A DNA stretch of 64,000 bases from Candidatus Brocadia sinica JPN1 (GTDB taxonomy: Bacteria > Planctomycetota > Brocadiia > Brocadiales > Brocadiaceae): NCBI RefSeq assembly GCF_000949635.1, contig NZ_BAFN01000001.1, positions 2,108,001 to 2,172,000 on the forward strand. The letters are read 5' to 3'. Below, piece by piece: positions 26,453 to 34,275 of this stretch (the stretch's first letter is position 1; each line of letters opens with the position of its first letter). A program made the translations under genes and the position numbers. Below the pieces are notes generated by a model. That model was not told the origin of the DNA. It saw only the letters and a program-made list of their open reading frames with translations, and ran no database searches.

Positions 26453-27522
26453 ATCTCTCTTATCATCCCTTGGATTTGAAACTGAAGCACATCTTCCAGA
26501 TTGCCAGAGAAACCCGTACTGTTCAAAACAATGTTGTAGCCCTGTTAAAAGACGAAGACGGAATTATCGGATACGGAGAAGCTGCGCCCACCCGCTTTTT
26601 TGGAGAAGATGTAATGAGCGTTATGAGGACACTTGTTCAGTCTCTCGACTTGCTCAAAGACGCCGACCCCTTCCAGATAGAAGACATTACCCTCTATCTC
26701 AAAAACAAATTTCCCCCTGATGCAGCCGCACGCGCGGCAATTGACATTGCCCTTCATGATATGATTGGCAAAAAACTGAAAATACCACTCTATAAGTTTT
26801 TAGGCTTACGTAGGCATGAAGGAAAGGAGACATCATTCACCATCGGAATTGACACCATGGAAAAGATGTGCAAAAAGGTGGAGGAGGCAAAGGATTTTCC
26901 TATACTCAAAATAAAGATGGGGTTTCAGGATGACATTAAGGTATTGAAAGAACTACGCAAAATCACAAAGGCCATTTTCCGAGTTGATGCCAATACAGGC
27001 TGGACACCAGACGAGGCAATACAGAAGCTGAACCTCATGGAAGAGCTTGGAGTTGAACTCGTAGAACAGCCATTTCCGGTCGGCAGCATTGAACCGCTGA
27101 AGAAGGTCAGACGCCACACAAAAATCCCTATCTTTGTTGACGAAGATGTAAAAGATTCAAAAGACATACCTGCATTTTCAGATGCAGCGGACGGGATCAA
27201 TATCAAACTGATGAAATGTGGTGGAATTCGTGAGGCCATCCGGATGATTTACACAGCCCGGGCGCTTAATCTTAAGATAATGATCGGCTGCAATATCGAA
27301 AGTTCGGTATCGATCACAGCGGCTGCCCACCTGATGTCATTGGTTGACTATATCGATCTTGACGGAAATCTGCTTGTTATAAATGACCCTTACATTGGGG
27401 TAATAGTTGATAAGGGAAAACTAACATTACCAGCGGGAAACGGATTAGGAGTAGAGGCACGTGACAGTATACCTTTACCGTCTCTGCAGGGTGGCACGGA
27501 CAAACTTGTTTGTCCGTGTTAA
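26449..27522 (+). CDS. dgcA: enolase-superfamily epimerase/racemase (DgcA-like)
   Basis: 357 residues of the dipeptide-epimerase branch of the enolase superfamily. Visible: the KIKMG pair of lysines, metal ligands in VDANTGW, VEQPF and VDEDV, and INIKLMKCGG on the opposite face. The family includes L-Ala-D/L-Glu epimerases and N-acetyl-D-glutamate racemase; the overlap with a DUF1611 gene favours the latter. The last ten codons (GGTDKLVCPC) are encoded by a dispersed palindromic repeat, so the native C-terminus was altered by its insertion. Confidence 0.85.
   Translation: MNLSYHPLDLKLKHIFQIARETRTVQNNVVALLKDEDGIIGYGEAAPTRFFGEDVMSVMRTLVQSLDLLKDADPFQIEDITLYLKNKFPPDAAARAAIDIALHDMIGKKLKIPLYKFLGLRRHEGKETSFTIGIDTMEKMCKKVEEAKDFPILKIKMGFQDDIKVLKELRKITKAIFRVDANTGWTPDEAIQKLNLMEELGVELVEQPFPVGSIEPLKKVRRHTKIPIFVDEDVKDSKDIPAFSDAADGINIKLMKCGGIREAIRMIYTARALNLKIMIGCNIESSVSITAAAHLMSLVDYIDLDGNLLVINDPYIGVIVDKGKLTLPAGNGLGVEARDSIPLPSLQGGTDKLVCPC
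27495..27518. repeat. dispersed palindrome at the 3' end of dgcA
   Basis: CACGGACAAAC and GTTTGTCCGTG (11-bp perfect arms) around TT. With the preceding GGGTGG it recurs at 39339-39368. Here it supplies the last codons of dgcA. Confidence 0.9.
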
Positions 27523-27553
27523 CTTGCGTTTACAAGGAATTTCAAACCAAGTG

Positions 27554-27631
27554 TTCCTCCCCCTTGATGGGGAGGCCAGGTGGGGGGAAGAGAAGAGTGA
27601 TCACACTCCCCTCCCATCAAAGGGAGGGGAA
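27554..27631. repeat. imperfect GC-rich inverted repeat
   Basis: TTCCTCCCCCTTGATGGGGA at 27554-27573 and a near-complementary copy at 27611-27631, between dgcA and the M20 peptidase gene. It belongs to the C-run/G-run repeats also seen near 33255, 34115 and 59744. Confidence 0.7.
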
Positions 27632-27707
27632 TGTTTAGTTGCCGTAAGGCTTAATTTAAGTCGTTTACTATAGTTGAGAAAGCATAATAAACGCTCTAAA
27701 ATAAACC

Positions 27708-28889
27708 ATGCAAACGAAACCGCTTACACAAGAAATACTGGCCCATGCCAAAGAGGCGCACGACTATGTTATCAGGATGCGGAGAGATTTCCACAAACAT
27801 CCTGAAACAGGTTTTACTGAAATTCGCACCTCCGGTGTTATTGCTGAGGAATTGAAACGACTGGGGCTTCATGTACAAACTGATATTGCAAAAACGGGCG
27901 TTGTTGGTTCCCTGTATGTTGACGGAGCATCGAGTACCGTTGCCTTCCGGGCTGATATGGATGCATTGCCCATACTGGAGGAAAACAACCTTGAATTTAA
28001 ATCTCAAAATGAGGGAATATCCCACGCCTGCGGTCATGATGCCAACATGGCAATGCTCCTGGGAGCCGCACGACTTATGGTGCAGTTGAAGGACAAGCTC
28101 AAACGACAGGTAAAATTTATCTTTCAACCCTGCGAAGAACAACATCCGGGTGGTGCAAAAGTCATGGTAGAACAGGGTGTCTTACACGGCGTAGATGAAA
28201 TCTATGGATTGCATATCGAACCGAATATCCCCTCCGGTACCTTTGGGGTACGGGACGGAGCCACGATGGCGGCAACAGACCGCATTGCCATTACCCTTAT
28301 AGGGAAAGGCGGGCATGCCTCCACCCCCCATCTGTGTGTAGACCCCATCGTTACCGCTGCCGAGGTGATATTGGCAATTCAGACTATAATCTCACGAAAG
28401 GTAAATCCTCTGTCTCCCTGCGTGGTTTCTCTGTGCCAAATTTCGGGCGGCACAACCTTTAACGTCATCCCGGATAAAGTCAAAATCATTGGTACAGTAA
28501 GAACCCTTGCAAAGGAATTAAGATATAAAATGCCAATACTCCTGGAGGAGACCGTTAGGGGAATTACTTCACTGAATAATGCCACATACCAATTCGAATA
28601 TTTCAAGGGTCACCCCCCACTCTACAATCCACGACCACAGGCAGATTTTATACAAAACAAAATTATCGAACTGTTCGGCAGCAAATCAGTCGAGCACATA
28701 GATCCCAAAATGGGCGGAGAGGATTTTTCCTATTACCTGGAAAAAATAAAAGGGGCCTATGTTTTTCTGGGATCAGGAAACCTGGAAAAGGGCGCTAGTC
28801 AACCATTACACAGTTCCCGATTCTTATTGGATGAAGACGTGCTCTCCATGGGGCCAGCCCTGTTTACCTACATTGCCTGCAGCCCATAA
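27708..28889 (+). CDS. M20-family N-acyl-amino-acid amidohydrolase
   Basis: 393 residues with the M20D layout: RRDFHKHPETGF at the start, metal-binding motifs RADMDALPI, SHACGHDANMA and FQPCEEQHPGGA (catalytic glutamates), a lid domain, then MGGEDFSYYLE. These enzymes remove acyl groups from amino acids (hippurate, N-acetyl-diaminopimelate, N-acetyl-glutamate). Lying after dgcN-dgcA it could convert N-acetyl-L-glutamate to glutamate, completing the route; this is inference. Confidence 0.9.
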   Translation: MQTKPLTQEILAHAKEAHDYVIRMRRDFHKHPETGFTEIRTSGVIAEELKRLGLHVQTDIAKTGVVGSLYVDGASSTVAFRADMDALPILEENNLEFKSQNEGISHACGHDANMAMLLGAARLMVQLKDKLKRQVKFIFQPCEEQHPGGAKVMVEQGVLHGVDEIYGLHIEPNIPSGTFGVRDGATMAATDRIAITLIGKGGHASTPHLCVDPIVTAAEVILAIQTIISRKVNPLSPCVVSLCQISGGTTFNVIPDKVKIIGTVRTLAKELRYKMPILLEETVRGITSLNNATYQFEYFKGHPPLYNPRPQADFIQNKIIELFGSKSVEHIDPKMGGEDFSYYLEKIKGAYVFLGSGNLEKGASQPLHSSRFLLDEDVLSMGPALFTYIACSP

Positions 28890-28956
28890 TCTTCCTATTG
28901 ATAGTTTCCAAGTTCTCGTTTGTTCAGCATAATTTACGAAAGATATCTTTTATCAA

Positions 28957-30729
28957 ATGAACCCAATTATCATCCTATCCATTTCCGTTGCTTGCTTCCT
29001 ACTGGCAGGCCGTTTCTATACCCGATTCATATCCAGGAAAATGGGGATCGATTCGAAACGGATTACGCCCGCGGTTGAAATAAACGACGGACGCGACTAC
29101 GTCCCCACAGCAACACCGGTCGTGTTTGCACACCACTTTGCAGCCATTGCCGGCGCCGGCCCCATTATTGGTCCGGTTATGGCCATGATCTATGGATGGG
29201 GACCTGCCTGGCTGTGGATCCTGATTGGCGGAATATTCTTTGGGGCGGTGCATGACTTTTCCGCCCTGTTTGTCAGTGTGAGGGAGGGTGGCAAATCCAT
29301 TGCAGAAGTTGCCAGAAAATCCCTGGGCACTGCCGGATTTATCATGGTTATCTCATTTACCATCGTAATGCTGATTCTTGTTAATGCCACCTTCCTGAAC
29401 ACATCGGCAACTGCCCTGACATCCGTAATCGACAGTGCACAGATTGGACTGAACAAGGATCAAATCTTTTTTCGCTGGGCAGATGACGGGGGAAGCAAGG
29501 TCATCGTTGGGGGAATCGCCTCTATGTCTGTCATCATCATCACCCTCTTTGCCCCACTTATCGGGTATCTTTATATCAAGAGGCATGTTTCTGTTGCAAA
29601 GTGCTCGGCCTTCGCAATCCTCATCTGTGTTGTATCAGTTATCGTAGGTTTTTTTGTGCCGGTTTCTTTGAATCCGTTACTCTGGATGATTCTGATTTCC
29701 CTTTATACTATTGTCGCAGCGGGTGTCCCGGTCTGGTTATTTCTTCAGTCAAGGGATTTTATCAATGTCCACTTGCTTTACATCGGACTGGGGTTGCTTT
29801 TCATCGGTATCTTTGCATCGGGTATCAGAGGCGCTGAGGAGCGCTTTCCCGTCAATAATATCCGGGAAGGTATCTCCCACGTTGGTTTTCTCTGGCCAGG
29901 ACTCTTCATCACGATTGCGTGTGGCGCTATCTCCGGCTTCCATGCCCTCTGTGCCGGCGGAACGACCTCTAAGCAGGTCAAATCAGAAACAGCAGTCCAC
30001 AAGATAGGATATTACGGTATGTTGCTGGAGTCTTTCCTTGCCGTGTGTGTTATCAGTACGGTCATTGTGGGCATTGATATGCACCAATACAAACAGTTAG
30101 TTTTACCGGCAGCGGACTCGAAGTTTCAAAGCAATCCCATATTGGCCTTTGCCTTGGCCTTTGGTCGCACCCTGCATTCCGGATTGGGGTTACCGATATC
30201 TTTTGGTATTCTCTTTGGCATGTTGCTTCTGGAAGGGTTTATCGTCACTTCACTTGATACAGCCGTAAGATTGAATCGTTATCTCTTTGAGGAACTCTGG
30301 CGGGTTATCTTTAAAAATCCCCCAAAGATTTTGAACCACTATTGGGTTAATTCAAGCCTGGCAGCGGGACTGATGTTTGGGCTAGCATACCATAATACGG
30401 TAAACAATATCTGGTCGATATTTGGGACAACCAACCAGCTTCTGGCCGCTTTGACCTTAATCATCGTGTCCTTCTGGCTGCTTTACCAAAAAAGGAGCGT
30501 CTGGTTTACTGCCATTCCAGCCGTATTCATGATCATTACTACCGTGGCCATGCTGGTAATCCTACTCGTCACCCGGTTTATTCCGCAAGGCAATATCACG
30601 CTCATTATAGCAGACCTGGCACTTCTGGGCCTCTCCTCAGGAATAATCACTATTGTGGTCAGGACACTCTATAATTTTAAAACAGGTATTCCTCTGAGCG
30701 TTCCTGTTATAAACGATATTGAAGAGTGA
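28957..30729 (+). CDS. cstA: CstA-family transporter
   Basis: 590 residues, polytopic, with the CstA signatures NDGRDYVPT, HHFAAIAGAGPIIGPV, GAVHDF, GGTTSKQ and NNIWSIFGTTNQLLA. The family imports peptides or pyruvate in carbon-limited cells. It is shorter than the Escherichia coli protein and resembles the compact form. Its position after the amidohydrolase suggests uptake of peptides or muropeptide-derived compounds for the enzymes upstream. Confidence 0.92.
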   Translation: MNPIIILSISVACFLLAGRFYTRFISRKMGIDSKRITPAVEINDGRDYVPTATPVVFAHHFAAIAGAGPIIGPVMAMIYGWGPAWLWILIGGIFFGAVHDFSALFVSVREGGKSIAEVARKSLGTAGFIMVISFTIVMLILVNATFLNTSATALTSVIDSAQIGLNKDQIFFRWADDGGSKVIVGGIASMSVIIITLFAPLIGYLYIKRHVSVAKCSAFAILICVVSVIVGFFVPVSLNPLLWMILISLYTIVAAGVPVWLFLQSRDFINVHLLYIGLGLLFIGIFASGIRGAEERFPVNNIREGISHVGFLWPGLFITIACGAISGFHALCAGGTTSKQVKSETAVHKIGYYGMLLESFLAVCVISTVIVGIDMHQYKQLVLPAADSKFQSNPILAFALAFGRTLHSGLGLPISFGILFGMLLLEGFIVTSLDTAVRLNRYLFEELWRVIFKNPPKILNHYWVNSSLAAGLMFGLAYHNTVNNIWSIFGTTNQLLAALTLIIVSFWLLYQKRSVWFTAIPAVFMIITTVAMLVILLVTRFIPQGNITLIIADLALLGLSSGIITIVVRTLYNFKTGIPLSVPVINDIEE

Positions 30730-30782
30730 ACAAAACCACACAACCTGGGCAAAACGGAACCATGCGATCAATTCTGATATTA

Positions 30783-31763
30783 TTATATCGGATACCCTTT
30801 TAGTCCTTGTGACTGTAGCTCCTTCAATCTTTGCATGCGGTGTTCTTTTCTTTGCTCAGCCTCTGTCCAGCGTTTTTTCCCAATATCCGTAATGGGGGTA
30901 AATGGCACAAGGGGGCTCGGCTTGCCATTTCCATCCACTTTGACACAGGTAGAAAAAGCAGTGCAGGTATGGTGAATAACATTGTTCATCGGATCTTCGG
31001 CAAGGACTTTGACACCAACTTCCATAGAGGACCTGCCAGCGCAATTGAGAGAAGTTGCCAGGGTGAGCACATTACCCACATAAATAGGGTGGTAAAAATC
31101 CAGGGCGTCCAGGGAAGCCGTCACGATCGTCCCTCTGGCAAATTTCATTGCCACGATGGCCATAATCTCATCGAGTATGAGGAGGAGTTTCCCCCCGTAC
31201 ATGAGGTTGCCATAGATAGCGTCTTCCGGGAAAACCAGCCGATAAACCCGAAGACTTAACTGCCCAACATCTTCCAGGCTTGTATCTAATACCCTTTGCT
31301 TTCTTTGAGCTATCCGTGCAAACCTTCTTTCCCGTAGATCCTTAGCATACTGATACATTTTTCTTTCATTATCGTCGGCCGGTTCGATACGCTGTTCTAT
31401 GGGTATTGGCCTGCCCTGAACGTCGCTGGAAACGAAAGACATCCTTGCACGGGTACAGAGTTTTTCTTCTTCGTTAAACGACCTGCAGAATACCACGGCC
31501 TCTACCTCCAGTGAAGTATTTCCGATATATTCGACCATTGTCTTAACGGTAACCACATCACCGATTCTCACGGGCTGGAGAAAGAATAAATCCTCGATAG
31601 AAGCCAGCAGTAAGGGTCTTTTGGTTAGCCGTAAAGCAGCAAGGTTCCCGGCCGTAACGATCCAGTTCATCATCCACCCGCCATACAAAGTGCCTCCAGG
31701 GTTCGCTTGTTGGGGAAAGACATGATGCAGCATTTCTATCATAGTGGAATAAATACTGGGCAT
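30783..31763 (-). CDS. tandem hot-dog acyl-CoA thioesterase
   Basis: 326 residues containing two hot-dog domains, as in BFIT/ACOT-type thioesterases: residues about 1-130 (FPQQANPGGTLYGGWMMNWI) and about 165-285 (FPEDAIYGNLMYGGKLLLIL, MAIVAMKFA). Each has the N/G-G-Y/LYGG core of the fold. Predicted to hydrolyse acyl-CoA. It is convergent to cstA and stands alone. Confidence 0.85.
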   Translation of the reverse strand: MPSIYSTMIEMLHHVFPQQANPGGTLYGGWMMNWIVTAGNLAALRLTKRPLLLASIEDLFFLQPVRIGDVVTVKTMVEYIGNTSLEVEAVVFCRSFNEEEKLCTRARMSFVSSDVQGRPIPIEQRIEPADDNERKMYQYAKDLRERRFARIAQRKQRVLDTSLEDVGQLSLRVYRLVFPEDAIYGNLMYGGKLLLILDEIMAIVAMKFARGTIVTASLDALDFYHPIYVGNVLTLATSLNCAGRSSMEVGVKVLAEDPMNNVIHHTCTAFSTCVKVDGNGKPSPLVPFTPITDIGKKRWTEAEQRKEHRMQRLKELQSQGLKGYPI

Positions 31764-31880
31764 AGAAGGAAATTCCCTGGTTCGAAAATTATAAAATGAT
31801 GGATAATAATTTTTGGTCTACCACGTTTTAGAAAATTAATATAGTTTGAATACAGAATTATTTTTGATGAAATAATGCTT

Positions 31881-34004
31881 CTATGGCTTCCCTTCTGCAG
31901 ATGTCAGTTTATTGATGACCTTCTTCATTTCTTCTGCTTGCCTGTGTTTGGGGTTTAATCGTAATGCTTTCTGGATATGTTCCAGTGCCTTTTTATTGTC
32001 ATGAAAATGGTTCAGATACAAAACACCCAGGCTAATGTGGACATCGGCACTTAATGGATCTAACTGGCAAGCCTCCAAAAGTTTATTATAGGCCTCGTTC
32101 ATTTGCCCTTTTTTATAATAAACTACCGCTATGTTATAATGTGCAAGGACAAAATTCTTTCGAATTTTTACGGCCTTTTCTAATTCAGAGAGTGCCTCGT
32201 CGAGCCTCCCCTGATCAATCAATGCACTCCCCAGGTTGCAGTGTGCATCGGCATAATACGGGGACGTCTTGAGCGCCTCGATATATTCATTGACGGCCTT
32301 ATCCGGCATCCCATTCCTTTTGTAAAGAAGTCCCAGGTTGTTATGCGCCTCCGGGTATTCATTCCTTAAACGGGTCGCTATCTTTAGCTCTTCAATTGCT
32401 TCATTATCAAGACCTTTCAGCGAATATGCGGCGCCGAGGTTGCAATGTGCTTTTGGTTGATTATATCTTACCCGAATAGAATCCCTAAATGCCTGAATGG
32501 CTGCATCGATAAAACCATTATGATGATAATAATAGTACCCCAGGTCGTTATACATCCGAAAACTCCCCGGCGAACGGCGTATAGTTTCTGTGCTGAAGGT
32601 AAATTCATTGAACCATATCCTGTTTCTGCTCATGGTGCCCCATGTAAGTAAAAGGCAGATGATGGTTATTGATGCTATGCAAAATACCCTCCGGTTTAAG
32701 ATATTGCCTGAAACGTTTAAAAGACATTTATTTACAAATGTTTTTTGAGTAAATATCGAGCCCAATAGCAGGATAAATCCTATGCCTGGGATATAAAGAT
32801 ACCTCTCTGCCATAATGTTGATTATGGGGATAATATTCATTACCGGTAAGAGTGTTATGAAAAACCAGAGGATGGAAAAAGTCCAGATCCTTGAAAGAAG
32901 GCATAGTTTTACTGACAGAACAACAACAAGTATTACTACGATAACGCTCACAATAAAAGACGCATCGGCAGGCGAATAGGTAAGAGGAACCACGTAATCT
33001 GCGTTAAGCGGGATTGGAATAAACAAGAGCTTGAAATAATAACCAAGCGCCTTTGTCATCATGATGCCATTTGCAAAAATACTATTCCCGGGAAACTCTG
33101 ATGATTCGCCGGGATTATGGAATAGAGAGAATCGCAGATAGAGGTAAAAGACGCTGACGACAAGATAGCCTGTATACCGTGTTACCAGCCGCATGATAGC
33201 GTTACCCTGTAAAAACCTCTTTTCCTGAAAAGGTTTTTTACCCCCCCTCGTCGTCCCCCTTGCTAAGGGGGGAATCAAAGAGGGGTAATCAATAACACTT
33301 CCTCTATCCCTTGCTAAGGAGGCAAAGAGAGAGGTCTTTTGGTTGAGGTAATGCCACCCTGGAGTATTATGGGTGTTTAACGAGATACCTTTTTGAAGGA
33401 TGAGGTCATAGGCAAGGATCAAGAAGGGAAGGACAATTGCCATCTCCTTCGATAACAGGGCAAAGAGATATGCACACAAAGAAAAGGCATAGCAAATGAT
33501 GAAGTCTCTTCTACCCGCATTCCTGTTGGATTTAAGAAAGAAGAGAAAGGCTGTCAGCAAAAAGGTGGCAGATAAGAGGTCTTCACGATAACTAACGGCA
33601 TTTACGGCCTCTGTAAAAAGCGGGTGTATAGAAAAAATTATGGAGGAAATAAAGGCAGACTGCCGATTATAAAAGAGCCGATATGCCATACAATAGACCA
33701 GGTAAACATTCAGGGTATGGATGATGATATTTGTCAGATGATAGCCCCACGGTTTTAGTTGCCAAAGAGCATACTCAAGAAAATAGGAAAGGGTGACGAT
33801 GGGGCGGTACGTCAGTTCGCCGGAGATGACAAAGTATTTCTGGTTAAAGAATGCAGAGAGATACCTCCATTCCCGGATAAAGTGGTTATTGGTTATCGTA
33901 ACGTAGTCATCGTAGACAAAGGTATTCTCCAGAGAATTCAGGTAAGCCAATGGGGGCAATACCGTGATGAGTGTGAATAATAGTATACGGGTTTTGTTAT
34001 TCAA
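31881..34004 (-). CDS. TMTC-like membrane protein with C-terminal TPRs
   Basis: 707 residues. The N-terminal half is polytopic and resembles TMTC/PMT-type glycosyltransferases (FVYDDYVTITNNHFI with the acidic pair, later NAVSYREDLLSA and MAERYLYIPGIGFILL). From about residue 485 there are six tetratricopeptide repeats (for example PEAHNNLGLLYKRNGMPDKA). Residues about 215-258 are encoded by palindromic repeats (SLIPPLARGTTRGGKKPF) and interrupt the membrane domain in frame. A role in protein or polymer glycosylation is inferred. Confidence 0.8.
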   Translation of the reverse strand: MNNKTRILLFTLITVLPPLAYLNSLENTFVYDDYVTITNNHFIREWRYLSAFFNQKYFVISGELTYRPIVTLSYFLEYALWQLKPWGYHLTNIIIHTLNVYLVYCMAYRLFYNRQSAFISSIIFSIHPLFTEAVNAVSYREDLLSATFLLTAFLFFLKSNRNAGRRDFIICYAFSLCAYLFALLSKEMAIVLPFLILAYDLILQKGISLNTHNTPGWHYLNQKTSLFASLARDRGSVIDYPSLIPPLARGTTRGGKKPFQEKRFLQGNAIMRLVTRYTGYLVVSVFYLYLRFSLFHNPGESSEFPGNSIFANGIMMTKALGYYFKLLFIPIPLNADYVVPLTYSPADASFIVSVIVVILVVVLSVKLCLLSRIWTFSILWFFITLLPVMNIIPIINIMAERYLYIPGIGFILLLGSIFTQKTFVNKCLLNVSGNILNRRVFCIASITIICLLLTWGTMSRNRIWFNEFTFSTETIRRSPGSFRMYNDLGYYYYHHNGFIDAAIQAFRDSIRVRYNQPKAHCNLGAAYSLKGLDNEAIEELKIATRLRNEYPEAHNNLGLLYKRNGMPDKAVNEYIEALKTSPYYADAHCNLGSALIDQGRLDEALSELEKAVKIRKNFVLAHYNIAVVYYKKGQMNEAYNKLLEACQLDPLSADVHISLGVLYLNHFHDNKKALEHIQKALRLNPKHRQAEEMKKVINKLTSAEGKP
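33255..33322. repeat. palindromic repeats inside the TMTC-like gene
   Basis: CCCCCTTGCTAAGGGGG at 33255-33271 and a related TCCCTTGCTAAGGAGG near 33307-33322. Similar repeats lie between genes at 59744 and elsewhere, so these are mobile repeat insertions kept in frame. Confidence 0.75.
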
Positions 34005-34114
34005 CGTCTTCGAATTTTTTATTAAAGTGAATAATTAGCCACAGAGCGCACAGAGAAAAACGGCTGGTATCTTTGAATTAGGCCTTTGGCCATTTTTAAA
34101 TACAAATTTTTACA

Positions 34115-34195
34115 ACAGTGGGGCCCCCCCTCACTCCTGCCAGCGGGGACAGATAATTGTCCCCCTCAGTGAGGAGGATTAAGGTGGATGGCCTT
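34115..34195. repeat. GC-rich repeat in the YfhO/TMTC spacer
   Basis: A C-run/G-run segment (GGGGCCCCCCCTCACTC followed by GTCCCCCTCAGTGAGGAGG) with partly self-complementary parts. It occupies much of the 271-base spacer 34005-34275; nothing else is recognised there. Confidence 0.6.
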
Positions 34196-34275
34196 TGATT
34201 GAAATTCCTTAACATTTTAATTAGGCTGCCTTCGGTAGCGACGTTAAGGCATCTGCATGTTTCTGTCCTTGCAGC

